A stretch of 40,472 nt of DNA from Mucilaginibacter sp. OK283 (GCF_900110415.1 NZ_FODR01000023.1:1-40472), one strand, 5' to 3'. Positions 15,956 through 24,563 are shown, counted from the first letter of the stretch. Notes: generated by a model not told the origin, from the sequence alone. Numbers and translations are program-made.

Positions 15956-17017
15956 ATGAAAAAAAATATCTTTTTGGCTGTTTGCATAATTTGCCATACC
16001 GTAGCTTTTGCACAGCAAACAAAAACCTATGCCGAAAAGCTGGGCTGGCCCAAAGGCGCACGTGTAATTATTTTGCATGTTGACGATGCCGGGATGTCGC
16101 ATGAATCGAACGATGGGGTAGAGACAGCTATTGAAAAGGGTGTAGCTACCTCAACCAGTGTTATGATGCCTTGCCCATGGGTGCCCGAATTTGTAAAATA
16201 CCTGGATAAGCACCCCAATACCGATGCCGGCCTGCATTTAACCTTAACATCCGAATGGGATAACTATCGCTGGGGTCCTTTAGCGGGTAAAACCATTGTG
16301 CCCGGCCTTACCGATAAACAAGGATGTTTATACCCCAGTGTTGTGGCTGTTTATTTTAATGCATCGGCCGATGAAGTTGACAAGGAAATAAGGGCACAAC
16401 TGGACAGGGCTTTAAAAATGGGCTTTAAGCCCACCCACCTTGATTCGCACATGGGGACCTTGTTTGCCAAGCCGGCATTTACTGAAAAGTATATTAAGCT
16501 TGGAATTGAAAAGCAAATTCCGGTAATGTTTCCCGGCGGCGAAGATTTGTTTTACCGTGCCGAAGCCCGGGCCGCTACTATAGCCGAATTAAAACAACAA
16601 GGTAAATATACTGAAGGTATGCCGATACCCGATCCGGCGGTATTGGCCAATGTCAAAGAAACCGGGGCTATGATCTGGAAGGCTGGCCTGCCGGTACTCG
16701 ACGATCTGCATAACTCAAGTTACGACTGGCAGATGCCTAATATCGATAAAATGAGCGACGCCCAAATTCAAAAATGGTATACCGATCACTATATCGAAAG
16801 CATTGGCCGCCTCTCGCCGGGGCTAACCATGGTAATTATGCATTGTACCAATCCCTCACCAAATTTCGACCAGATATCCGATACCGGAAAAAAGCGCAAA
16901 GGCGACTTGCTGGCCATGCTCGATCCACGATTAAAAGCATTTTTAAAAGATAAAGGATTTATACTAACCACCTGGCGCGAGGTAATGGAAAGAAGGGTGA
17001 AAGCCGGGGATCTTTAG
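15956..17017 (+). CDS. Exported ChbG/YdjC-family carbohydrate deacetylase
   Basis: A 353-residue protein of the ChbG/HpnK/YdjC family, metal-dependent enzymes that remove acetyl groups from N-acetylated sugars. The family metal site is visible in HVDDAGMSHESND near residue 34 (DD pair), in GLHLTLTSEW, and in the PTHLDSHMG histidines. The start at 15956 is chosen over 15938 because it opens directly with a Sec signal peptide (MKKNIFLAVCIICHTVAFAQ), so the enzyme acts in the periplasm, unlike cytosolic ChbG. The target glycan is unknown. No binding or transport genes are adjacent. A palindromic spacer follows the stop codon. Confidence 0.9.
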   Translation: MKKNIFLAVCIICHTVAFAQQTKTYAEKLGWPKGARVIILHVDDAGMSHESNDGVETAIEKGVATSTSVMMPCPWVPEFVKYLDKHPNTDAGLHLTLTSEWDNYRWGPLAGKTIVPGLTDKQGCLYPSVVAVYFNASADEVDKEIRAQLDRALKMGFKPTHLDSHMGTLFAKPAFTEKYIKLGIEKQIPVMFPGGEDLFYRAEARAATIAELKQQGKYTEGMPIPDPAVLANVKETGAMIWKAGLPVLDDLHNSSYDWQMPNIDKMSDAQIQKWYTDHYIESIGRLSPGLTMVIMHCTNPSPNFDQISDTGKKRKGDLLAMLDPRLKAFLKDKGFILTTWREVMERRVKAGDL

Positions 17018-17208
17018 ATGTGCAGATGTGCAGATTTCAGATGTGCAGATTTCAGGTGTGCAAATGTGCAGATTTCAGATGTGCAGATTTTAAATCTGTA
17101 GATTCAGAAATGTAATAACAGACTGCATATCGGTACAACAAATGTTTCATCATTGGCACCCGCATATTTTTACGTCTGCTATTTCATCTGCACATCTGAA
17201 ATCTGCAT
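17018..17208. repeat. Short-word palindromic spacer (GTGCAGATTTCA words)
   Basis: From the stop codon to about 17105 the words GATGTGCAGAT and GTGCAGATTTCA recur at least four times; the reverse complement appears at 17185-17208 (CATCTGCACATCTGAAATCT). The spacer can thus form a long hairpin between the convergent deacetylase and CAP-domain genes. No coding potential is visible. Confidence 0.75.
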
Positions 17209-17217
17209 ATCAAAGAA

Positions 17218-17766
17218 TCAATTCTGTATCAGCTTATACTTTCCGGATTTGATTAGCTTTTGTTGCTCGGTCGAAAACGAGGTGCGACCGCCAAAATCCT
17301 GTACCCAATAGCTTTTATACTCTGCTACGCCAACTTCCTTAAAGTCGGGGTTCATCAGGTTTCGGCAATGTCCTTCGCTTTTAAACCAGCCGTCCATTAC
17401 CTCGGCTATACTTTGCTGGCCCTGTGCAATGTTTTCGCCTATGGCAAAGCTTTTAAAACCTTTAAACTTATAGCCTGCCAAAACTATCCTATCCTCCATA
17501 CTGCGGCCGTCTTTGCTGGTATGGCTAAAATAACTGCGTTTGGCCATATCCTTTGCATGGCCGGTGGCTGCATTAAACAATTTATCGTTCCAGGTTAGGG
17601 CAGGAGCGGGCGGAAAATACTTATCGCCGCAATTGCAGCCCTTAGTGCGGGTTTGGTTTGTCCGGTTTAAAAACTCGCTTTTAAATTCTTCGGTTTGCCC
17701 ATAGGCCTTGCCACAGATTAACAATGTGGCAAACAAATATATAGTGCTTAAAAATGATTTAGTCAT
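17218..17766 (-). CDS. Exported CAP-domain protein (SCP/PR1 superfamily)
   Basis: A 182-residue protein with a signal peptide (residues 1 to about 23) and one CAP domain. Recognisable family blocks are ALTWNDKLFNAATGHAKDMAKRSYFSHTSKDGRSMEDRI, SFAIGENIAQGQQSIAEVMDGWFKSEGHCRNLMNPDFKEVGVA and the final YWVQDFGG. The histidine and glutamate of the CAP cavity are present (HAKDM, GENIA, SEGH). A CNCG cysteine pair near residue 44 is extra. Bacterial CAP proteins are exported and mostly of unknown role; some bind lipids or act on cell-wall material. It stands alone on the minus strand. Confidence 0.92.
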   Translation of the reverse strand: MTKSFLSTIYLFATLLICGKAYGQTEEFKSEFLNRTNQTRTKGCNCGDKYFPPAPALTWNDKLFNAATGHAKDMAKRSYFSHTSKDGRSMEDRIVLAGYKFKGFKSFAIGENIAQGQQSIAEVMDGWFKSEGHCRNLMNPDFKEVGVAEYKSYWVQDFGGRTSFSTEQQKLIKSGKYKLIQN

Positions 17767-17954
17767 AACTTATCAGACAAACAAAAATGGCTGAGGTTTA
17801 GTATAATGTAACAGTGTTTTGAAGAAATAAAAAAGACTGTACAGGATAGCGCGTCGAAATCAAAGAACTACTTTTAAAACAACCAGTTATTATAACCATT
17901 AAATCTGCCTGGCGGAGGTGTGATATGTTCTCATTTAATTTATACCGGATAATA

Positions 17955-19142
17955 ATGAATAAAACCAAATTGTTGCTTTGTTTAGCGCTTATGCAGGCAT
18001 GTTTTTTTGTTTTTAAGGCAAATGGCCAAAGCCCTGCTAAACATTATGACGTGGCCGCGTTTTATTGGCCAGCCTACCACCCCGATGCCAGGTTTAAGGA
18101 TATTGGCGTTTTTCCGGATGGAAAAGGGGAGTGGGAGGCTATTTACAAGGCAAAGCCCAAGTTTGCAGGCCACGAAGTGCCCAAGGTGCCACTTTGGGGC
18201 TACGAAGATGAAACAGACCCTGCAGTGATGGGTAAAAAAATAGCTACGGCTGCAAAGTATGGCGTTAACGTAATGATATTTGACTGGTACTGGTACGATA
18301 AAAAACCTTTTTTGGAGGATGCCCTGAACAAGGGTTTCCTGAAGGCTAAAAACACCAACGATATGAAGTTTTACCTGATGTGGGCCAACCATGATCATAA
18401 CTCGTATTTAGATCCATCGAACCCCGATAAAAGCAAGGTGTACTTTTATGGTGGAGTAGATAAGAAAACTTTTGAGGAGATGGTTGCGCATATCATTAAC
18501 GATTACTTTAAAAAGCCCAACTATTATAAAATAAATGGCCGGCCGGTGTTCAGCATTTACGAACTGTCGACCTTTATCAAAGGCATAGGTGGCTCCGAAA
18601 AAGCAAAAGAGGCTATAGATTACTTCCGTAAAAAGACGGTAGACGCTGGTTTCCCCGGTTTGCATTTGCAGGCTACACTTTGGGGTAATATCCCGTCGAC
18701 GTTAAAAGATGTGCCCGGCGATAAGGTACAAACACAAAATTCGACGCTGGAGTATTTTGGATTTAACAGCATGACCAATTACCAGTGGTGCCATTTTGTA
18801 GCGCCAAGCGGCGATTATATTCCCTGGGGCCAAAAAGCCATAGCCAAATGGGCCGAGTGGGATACTACCTTTAAAATTCCGTACTGCCCGCATGTTTCTA
18901 TAGGCTGGGACAGCAACCCGCGTTTCCCGGTACAAAAGCAAGACCTGGTTGTAAACAACAAGCCCGAATATTTTCAGGTGTATCTTCAAAAAGCTAAAGA
19001 ATATGTTGACGCGCACCCTAACCAGCCGCCACTAATTACCATAAACGCCTGGAACGAGTGGGCCGAAGGCAGCTACCTTGAACCGGATAAAAAACACGGC
19101 TACGGTTACCTGGAGGCTGTTAAAAATGTGTTTTTAAAATGA
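17955..19142 (+). CDS. Exported WbsX-type (glycoside hydrolase 99-like) protein
   Basis: A 395-residue protein of the glycosyltransferase WbsX / GH99-like family. Family marks are AAFYWPAYHPD at the start of the barrel, GVNVMIFDWYWYDKKPFLEDAL, FYLMWANHDHN, PVFSIYELSTFI, and the C-terminal NAWNEWAEGSYLEPD. The start at 17955 is used because it opens with a Sec signal peptide (MNKTKLLLCLALMQACFFVFKANGQ). An exported location favours a glycan-hydrolysing role over O-antigen assembly, but the activity is not established for this branch. The gene has no flanking carbohydrate-binding or transport genes. Confidence 0.88.
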   Translation: MNKTKLLLCLALMQACFFVFKANGQSPAKHYDVAAFYWPAYHPDARFKDIGVFPDGKGEWEAIYKAKPKFAGHEVPKVPLWGYEDETDPAVMGKKIATAAKYGVNVMIFDWYWYDKKPFLEDALNKGFLKAKNTNDMKFYLMWANHDHNSYLDPSNPDKSKVYFYGGVDKKTFEEMVAHIINDYFKKPNYYKINGRPVFSIYELSTFIKGIGGSEKAKEAIDYFRKKTVDAGFPGLHLQATLWGNIPSTLKDVPGDKVQTQNSTLEYFGFNSMTNYQWCHFVAPSGDYIPWGQKAIAKWAEWDTTFKIPYCPHVSIGWDSNPRFPVQKQDLVVNNKPEYFQVYLQKAKEYVDAHPNQPPLITINAWNEWAEGSYLEPDKKHGYGYLEAVKNVFLK

Positions 19143-19231
19143 AAGGTTTTGTGACCGGGCGCTCTTTAAAAAAGCGTTGGAAATGTGCGGTTTTCCTCTC
19201 TCGGGCTGTCCTGTGAGCACCTCTTTTAAAT

Positions 19232-19292
19232 AAGAAGCTGTCTAAAAATAAAACAACAGACCGTCGTTGCGAGATACGAAGCAATCCCCGAC
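19232..19292 (+). repeat. Half-site copy of the CGTCATTGCGAGG repeat with its upstream box
   Basis: AAGAAGCTGTCTAAAAAT at 19232-19249 is followed after 12 nt by CGTCGTTGCGAGATACGAAG at 19262-19281 and CAATCCCCGAC. The repeat at 14660 has the same two parts in the opposite orientation (box at 14782-14800). Only one arm of the hairpin is present here, so this is a partial or decayed copy, placed between the WbsX and glpF genes. Confidence 0.7.
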
Positions 19293-19377
19293 TATGGAGA
19301 CCGGACTTGCAAAGCTACCGGGTAAGTAGGGCCGATGCCCGTTGTTAATGTATTACGCCTTTTAATACTGTGAGCAT

Positions 19378-20106
19378 TTACCTTATCCATAAATACAAGC
19401 CGGCGGCTATCGCTGCGCCTGCTATTGGGCCTAAAACGGGGATCCAGGCGTAGGGCCAGTCGCTGGTGCCTTTGTTTTTGATGGGGAGTATCATGTGCAT
19501 AATGCGCGGGCCAAGGTCGCGGCAGGGGTTAATGGCGTAGCCGGTAGTACCTCCCAGCGATAAGCCTATTACCCATACCAGCAATGCCACGGGTATGGCG
19601 CCAACGGAGCCGAGGCCTATAGGCGTATTTGTAGGCACAATTTGCGCGCCCGCAATGTAAAATATGGTAAATAACAGTACAAAGGCGCCAATAACTTCGC
19701 TGGTAATGTTGGAGATGTAATTGCGTACGGCCGGGCCGGTGCAAAACACGGCCAGTATCGAGGCCGGATCATTGGTGCGTTTAAAATGATCATAATACAT
19801 CATCCATACCAGGAACGAGCCTATCATAGCACCTAAAAATTGCGCGGCTATATACAATGGCACCTGCGCCCAGGCAAACTTACCCGCTATGGCCAGCGCT
19901 ATGGTAACCGCGGGATTAAGGTGAGCGCCGCTGTAGGGCCCCGCAACCACCACCCCAACAAATACGGCCAGGCCCCAGGCCGTGGTAATAACTATCCAGC
20001 CGCTGTTATTTCCCTTAGTATCTTTTAATACTACGTTGGCCACAACGCCATCGCCTAAAAGTATGAGTAACATGGTGCCAATCAGTTCGGCAATAAATGG
20101 AGACAT
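19378..20106 (-). CDS. glpF: Glycerol facilitator (MIP/aquaporin family)
   Basis: A 242-residue channel with six transmembrane helices and two half-helix loops. The first signature is the standard NPA at residues 64-66 (HLNPAVT). The second reads NPC at 193-195 followed by RDLGPR, where NPA is usual; the selectivity-filter arginine (R196) and the GlpF-type aspartate (D197) are kept, pointing to a glycerol rather than water channel. Glycerol enters by facilitated diffusion and is trapped by the kinase encoded just upstream in transcription order. The gene is the last of the minus-strand glpD-glpK-glpF set, 127 bp after glpK, with a word-type repeat in the gap. Confidence 0.94.
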   Translation of the reverse strand: MSPFIAELIGTMLLILLGDGVVANVVLKDTKGNNSGWIVITTAWGLAVFVGVVVAGPYSGAHLNPAVTIALAIAGKFAWAQVPLYIAAQFLGAMIGSFLVWMMYYDHFKRTNDPASILAVFCTGPAVRNYISNITSEVIGAFVLLFTIFYIAGAQIVPTNTPIGLGSVGAIPVALLVWVIGLSLGGTTGYAINPCRDLGPRIMHMILPIKNKGTSDWPYAWIPVLGPIAGAAIAAGLYLWIR

Positions 20107-20197
20107 GGTAATAAAATTTATAGGTTTAAATAATTTTAACGGGTTATAATAAAATATTCCAGATGCATCAGCCTACCGCTTTGATAATTAATCCCTC

Positions 20198-20235
20198 TTG
20201 CTTCCAGGCTTTCTGCTTTCTGCCTTTTGCTTTTA
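20198..20235. repeat. Short-word repeat at the 3' end of glpK
   Basis: Words of the kind TTTCTGC, TTTCTGCC, TTTTGC and TTTTAGCC recur across 20198-20235, overlapping the glpK stop codon. Only one arm is present, with no complementary half nearby. It resembles, in design, the other word-type spacers of this window. Confidence 0.45.
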
Positions 20236-21729
20236 GCCTTTATCGGCCCAACTCTTAGCCGCATGAATGGCCCTTTTCCATCCTTCAATATCCGCTTTAA
20301 TATCCTCCGGGTTGCCGGCGGGGATAAATTCCTTTTCGGATTGCCACAGTTGTTGTATTTCGGCCACATCTTTCCAAAAACCTACTGCCAGGCCGGCAAG
20401 GTATGCCGCGCCCAAAGCGGTTGTTTCTACTACGTTTGGCCTTATCACCTTGCAATTCAATACATCGGCCTGGTACTGCATCAGCAAATCGTTGGCAGTA
20501 GCGCCGCCATCTACCCGCAATTCTTTAATAGGCATTCCGGCATCGGCCTCCATGGCTTTTAGTACATCCATAGTTTGGTAGGCTATTGATGCCAGGGCCG
20601 CACGGGCCAGGTGACCGGCGGTAGTTCCGCGTGTAAGGCCAACTATAGTGCCCCGGGCTTCGGGATCCCAATAAGGGGCACCCAGGCCTGCAAAGGCCGG
20701 TACAAAAAATACACCGCCGGTATCTTTAACACTGGTTGCCAGCTCTTCAACATCGGCAGATGTTTTGATGATGCCTAAGCCATCGCGCAGCCACTGTACC
20801 ACCGCGCCGCCAATAAATATGCTCCCTTCAAAGGCGTACTGTATTTCGCCGTTAATTTTCCAGGCAATGGTGGTAAGCAGGTTGTTTTTTGATTCGATAA
20901 ACTGGTTGCCAATGTTCATCAGCATAAAACAACCGGTGCCATACGTATTTTTAACCATGGCCTTGTCAATACACATTTGCCCAAACAGCGCGGCATGCTG
21001 ATCGCCGGCTATACCCGCGATAGGTATTTTGCTGGCGAATATGGTGGTGGCTGTTTCGCCATAAACCTCGCTTGATTGCTTTACCTCGGGCAGCATGCTT
21101 TTGGGGATGTCCAGCAGCTGCAGCAGTTCATCATCCCATTGCTGGGTGCGAATATTGAATAACATGGTACGGCTGGCGTTGGTTACATCGGTAACGTGCA
21201 CCTGGCCGCGGGTAAATTTCCATACCAGCCAGCTATCAACCGTGCCAAAGGCCAGTTTACCGGTGTCGGCCAGCGCTCGTGCGCCATCCACATTATCCAG
21301 GATCCACTTTATTTTGGAGCCCGAAAAATAGGCATCTATTACCAGCCCGGTTTTAGAGCGGATCATATTACTGTGTCCGTCTTGTTTCAATTTATCGCAG
21401 TAAGCCGCGGTGCGCCTGTCCTGCCAAACTATGGCGTGGTAAATGGCTTCGCCGGTTTCACGGTTCCATACTATGGTGGTTTCGCGCTGGTTGGTGATGC
21501 CTATGGCCTTAATGTTTTTGCCGTTAAGCCCCGCCTTAACGGTGGCCTCGGCAGCAACACCCGCCTGGGTCGACCAGATCTCGTTCGGATCGTGCTCAAC
21601 CCAGCCCGGTTTTGGGAAATACTGTTTGAATTCTTTTTGCGACAGCGCTATAATTTGCCCCGCATGATCAAATATGATCGCCCTCGAACTGGTTGTCCCC
21701 TGGTCGAGGGCCAAAATGTATTGTTCCAT
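20233..21729 (-). CDS. glpK: Glycerol kinase
   Basis: A 498-residue FGGY-family kinase that phosphorylates glycerol to sn-glycerol-3-phosphate in the cytosol. Visible blocks are the N-terminal phosphate loop ALDQGTTSSRAIIFD (residues 7-21), ITNQRETT and VWQDRRTA for substrate binding, the central AGIAGDQHAALFGQ and NTYGTGCFMLMN, and the C-terminal ELRVDGGATANDLLMQYQADVL. Length is the family norm. It lies between glpD (165 bp away, with a palindromic spacer) and glpF (127 bp). Its substrate comes through the GlpF channel and its product is oxidised by GlpD. Confidence 0.97.
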   Translation of the reverse strand: MEQYILALDQGTTSSRAIIFDHAGQIIALSQKEFKQYFPKPGWVEHDPNEIWSTQAGVAAEATVKAGLNGKNIKAIGITNQRETTIVWNRETGEAIYHAIVWQDRRTAAYCDKLKQDGHSNMIRSKTGLVIDAYFSGSKIKWILDNVDGARALADTGKLAFGTVDSWLVWKFTRGQVHVTDVTNASRTMLFNIRTQQWDDELLQLLDIPKSMLPEVKQSSEVYGETATTIFASKIPIAGIAGDQHAALFGQMCIDKAMVKNTYGTGCFMLMNIGNQFIESKNNLLTTIAWKINGEIQYAFEGSIFIGGAVVQWLRDGLGIIKTSADVEELATSVKDTGGVFFVPAFAGLGAPYWDPEARGTIVGLTRGTTAGHLARAALASIAYQTMDVLKAMEADAGMPIKELRVDGGATANDLLMQYQADVLNCKVIRPNVVETTALGAAYLAGLAVGFWKDVAEIQQLWQSEKEFIPAGNPEDIKADIEGWKRAIHAAKSWADKG

Positions 21730-21759
21730 TACTAAGTGTTTATAATTGGTTGGTTATTT

Positions 21760-21892
21760 GAGAGTCAAGAATCAAGAGTCAGGAATCAAGAGAAAAAGCT
21801 GTTCGTTTATTGCAATACTCCGGGTACCTATTAATAGATTCCTATCCGGTCCGATTTTTTTCCTGATTATTGACTCTTAACTCTTGATTCTT
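21760..21892. repeat. Short-word palindromic spacer between glpD and glpK
   Basis: The left part (21760-21793) repeats AGAGTCAAGAATCAAG-like words; the right part (21870-21892) reads TTGACTCTTAACTCTTGATT, their complement. A hairpin could form in the message between glpD and glpK. The same words return at 24377-24403 beyond glpR. Confidence 0.7.
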
Positions 21893-21894
21893 TT

Positions 21895-23469
21895 CTATGC
21901 TAATATATAGTTTCCGGCCACCTTATTAAAGGCTTCTGTCTGTTCTTTCTCCCATTGGGCATCTTTATTTAATTCGCCAGCCATTAACCGGGCAACTTCG
22001 GGCGCCATGACTATGGCCAGGCGGGCATTTAAAAATAATACCCGGGTGCGGCGGGCCAGTATATCCTCAACGGTACGCGCCATCTCGTACCGTACCGACC
22101 AGATCACCTCGCCTTTGGTGTACTCATCATCCGGGTGCACCGGGTTTTTCCAGTCGTCATCCCCATTTGCCAGGGCCAGCACCTTTTCTATATCATCGCC
22201 ATAAACGTACATATGATTGCTTCTATCCGGGTTCGGCCTGCTGCCATGGATTGCCAAGCCGGCGGTGTGGCAAAGGTTGGCTGGCAATTTGCCCACCTCT
22301 ATGGCTTTATCAATGGTATCCTCGCCCATTTTTCGATAGGTGGTCCACTTGCCACCGGTGATGGTGATGAGATTTGATTTAGAAACTATCAGTTTATGGC
22401 TACGCGAAATTTCTTTTGTTTTGGATGAATCGTCCTGCGGGGCAGCCAATGGTCTTAGTCCGGCAAAAACGCTTAGCACATCCGCACTTGCGGGTATCTT
22501 TTTCAGGTACTTAGCCGCAGTGCGCAAAATAAAATCTATTTCGGCATCGAGGGCTACAGGCTCCAGGCTATGTTCGTCAATAGGTGTATCGGTGGTGCCT
22601 ACCAAAAGCTTGTTATGCCAGGGCACTACAAATAGCACCCGGCCATCCTCGGTTTTGGGGATCATGATGGCATCCTCGCCAGGCATAAACCGCCTATCCA
22701 ATACCAGGTGCACGCCCTGGCTTGGCCTTACTAAAGGTTTTTTATCGGGCACATCCATTTTAAGCACATCATCTACAAAAACCCCGGTAGCGTTAATCAC
22801 GGTTTTGGCTTTTAGCTCGTAATTAATCCCGGTTTCTGCATCGGTGGCTCTAACACCAGCTATTTTTTGGTTGCCATCTTTTATCAGGCCGGTAACCTTA
22901 AAATAGTTTAACACGGTTGCGCCTTGCTCCAAGGCGGTTTGCGCCAGGTTTATAGCAAGTCGCGAATCATCAAACTGCCCGTCGTGGTATACAACGCCGC
23001 CATGCAGGCCCTTCTCTTCAATTCCGGGCAGCCTGTTTATGGTTTCTTTTTTGGAGATATGTTTCGCCCTGCCAAAGCCAAGCTTGCCGGCCAATAAATC
23101 ATATATAGTTAGCCCTACGGTATAAAACACACCATCAAACCAACTGTAATTAGGAATAATAAAACTTTCGTTTTTTACCAGGTGCGGCGCGTTCTTTAAC
23201 AGTAAGCCCCGTTCGTGCAGTGCCTCTCGCACCAGGCCAATATCGCCCTGCGCCAGGTAACGTACGCCGCCATGTACCAGTTTGGTAGCGCGGCTGGATG
23301 TGCCTTTGGCAAAGTCAGCCTGTTCCAGCAGCAGGGTTGATAGTCCTCTCGAGGCTGCATCAACCGCGGCGCCAAGGCCGGTTGCGCCACCCCCAATAAT
23401 AATGATATCCCAAACTTTATCCTGATAACTGACGGATTGCAAAATGGAATCTCTGTTGAAAATACTCAT
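21895..23469 (-). CDS. glpD: Glycerol-3-phosphate dehydrogenase/oxidase, FAD-dependent
   Basis: A 524-residue flavoprotein of the GlpD/GlpO family that oxidises sn-glycerol-3-phosphate to dihydroxyacetone phosphate at the membrane, passing electrons to quinone or oxygen. The FAD-binding GGGATG is at residues 26-31 and is followed by the acidic strand end LLLEQ. Other family blocks are GTSSRATKLVHGGVRYLAQGD and PWHNKLLVGTTDTP, then ITGGKWTTYRKMGEDT. The start at 23469 is chosen because the 17 codons before it in frame run through the putative operator region. The gene is divergent from the DeoR-type regulator gene. Confidence 0.95.
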   Translation of the reverse strand: MSIFNRDSILQSVSYQDKVWDIIIIGGGATGLGAAVDAASRGLSTLLLEQADFAKGTSSRATKLVHGGVRYLAQGDIGLVREALHERGLLLKNAPHLVKNESFIIPNYSWFDGVFYTVGLTIYDLLAGKLGFGRAKHISKKETINRLPGIEEKGLHGGVVYHDGQFDDSRLAINLAQTALEQGATVLNYFKVTGLIKDGNQKIAGVRATDAETGINYELKAKTVINATGVFVDDVLKMDVPDKKPLVRPSQGVHLVLDRRFMPGEDAIMIPKTEDGRVLFVVPWHNKLLVGTTDTPIDEHSLEPVALDAEIDFILRTAAKYLKKIPASADVLSVFAGLRPLAAPQDDSSKTKEISRSHKLIVSKSNLITITGGKWTTYRKMGEDTIDKAIEVGKLPANLCHTAGLAIHGSRPNPDRSNHMYVYGDDIEKVLALANGDDDWKNPVHPDDEYTKGEVIWSVRYEMARTVEDILARRTRVLFLNARLAIVMAPEVARLMAGELNKDAQWEKEQTEAFNKVAGNYILA

Positions 23470-23484
23470 TTCTGTTATTTTGTA

Positions 23485-23552
23485 TTTCGATAATGTTTCA
23501 AATATACAATATCGAAACATAAAATAACAAATCGAAACTTATTTTTTGTTTC
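23485..23552. promoter_or_regulatory. Inverted-repeat operators between glpD and glpR
   Basis: TTTCGATA (23485-23492) and TATCGAAA (23510-23517) face each other, nested with ATGTTTC (23493-23499) and GAAACAT (23514-23520). A second site has GAAAC (23534-23538) facing GTTTC (23548-23552). Repeated TTTCG/CGAAA halves are a plausible DeoR-family (GlpR) operator; E. coli GlpR sites also contain TTTCG. Being between the divergent start codons, they could control both directions. Confidence 0.6.
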
Positions 23553-23592
23553 AATTTAGCCCATGTCGGTTTTTTACTTATTTTTGTTTGTT

Positions 23593-24360
23593 ATGAATAA
23601 AAATACCGACAGGCATAAAATCATACTTAGGCAACTGGAAGACGGCGGCTTTGTAAACGTACAGGAATTGGGCAAGCAGTTAAATGTTTCGGAAGTGACC
23701 ATCCGAAAGGATCTGAAACTTTTGGAGGATAAAAAGCTACTATTCCGTACACACGGCGGGGCTACCAAAAGTAACCCATATACCAACGACAGGCCCGTTG
23801 CCGAAAAGGAAAAGCTGAATGCTGCCGAAAAGCAACAGATAGGTATAGCCGCCGCGGCGCTTATTGGCAATAACGATTCTATCATTATTGCATCGGGCAC
23901 TACCATGCTGGCCCTGGCCCGGTCGGTTAATGCGGGGAAGCATTTAACGGTGATCACATCGGCCCTCAATGTGGCTATCGAACTATCGCATCACCCCAAT
24001 ATAGAGGTAATTCAGTTAGGCGGCCAGTTGCGCAGCTCGTCATCATCGGTAACCGGATCATATGCCGAAGTGATGCTGCAGGATATGGCATGCAGCATGC
24101 TTTTTTTAGGTGTCGACGGCATCGACCCCGAAATTGGCCTTACCACCACCAATTTAATGGAAGCCCGCCTGAACCAAAAAATGATAGAAGCCGCCCAAAC
24201 CGTAGTTGTACTGGCCGACAGCACCAAATTTGGCAAACGCGGCTTAGGCAAAATCTGTCCTCTCGACCAGGTCCAGCATATTATTACCGATAGCGGCATC
24301 AGCCCGGCCATGCTGAAAGTAATGCAGGAAAAGGGGATAGCCGTTACGGTGGTGAAATAG
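23593..24360 (+). CDS. glpR: DeoR/GlpR family transcriptional repressor
   Basis: A 255-residue DeoR-family repressor. The N-terminal winged helix-turn-helix covers residues 6-57 (FVNVQELGKQLNVSEVTIRKDLKLLEDKKLLFRTHGGA), and the C-terminal sugar-phosphate sensing domain shows the IIIASGTTMLALAR, LFLGVDGIDPEIGLTT and VLADSTKFGKRG blocks. The inducer is inferred to be glycerol-3-phosphate from the adjacent glpD-glpK-glpF genes. ATG 23593 is preferred to 23563 because the extra ten codons are hydrophobic and absent from relatives. A TAnnTTTG box (TATTTTTG, 23579-23586) ends 6 nt before this ATG, which would give an almost leaderless message. Confidence 0.93.
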   Translation: MNKNTDRHKIILRQLEDGGFVNVQELGKQLNVSEVTIRKDLKLLEDKKLLFRTHGGATKSNPYTNDRPVAEKEKLNAAEKQQIGIAAAALIGNNDSIIIASGTTMLALARSVNAGKHLTVITSALNVAIELSHHPNIEVIQLGGQLRSSSSSVTGSYAEVMLQDMACSMLFLGVDGIDPEIGLTTTNLMEARLNQKMIEAAQTVVVLADSTKFGKRGLGKICPLDQVQHIITDSGISPAMLKVMQEKGIAVTVVK

Positions 24361-24376
24361 GTTGGTGAAGAAGATG

Positions 24377-24495
24377 CAAGAGTCAAGAATCAAGAATTAA
24401 GACTTTTTTATGGTTGGAAGATTTAGGGGTAAAGGATACTGCGCCGATCAGTTATCCAACTATCCAACGATGAACCAGTGAACCAATGAACAATG
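24377..24495. repeat. Two short-word repeat tracts after glpR
   Basis: At 24377-24403 the AGAGTCAAGAATCAAGAATT words of the glpD/glpK spacer appear again, in the same word form. At 24451-24495 a different set follows: TATCCAAC twice, then TGAACCAGTGAACCAATGAA. Neither has a full complementary half here. The remainder of 24361-24520 shows no gene. Confidence 0.55.
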
Positions 24496-24520
24496 GCCTA
24501 ATTGTTAAAATTTGTTAATT

Positions 24521-24563
24521 CTACGAAAGTTTCGTAGTTTAACTATTATGTTAGTTATATTTG
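24521..24563 (+). promoter_or_regulatory. Promoter and palindromic operator of the GLPGLI operon
   Basis: CTACGAAA-G-TTTCGTAG (24521-24537) is a perfect 17-bp palindrome. A -7 box TATATTTG (TAnnTTTG) lies at 24556-24563, 18 bp further on, so the palindrome covers the -33 region and a bound protein would block the polymerase. Palindromes of this form are typical of BlaI/MecI-type repressors, which in Bacteroidota often control exported-protein genes with M56 peptidases; no such regulator gene is in the window, so the link is inference. Confidence 0.6.
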
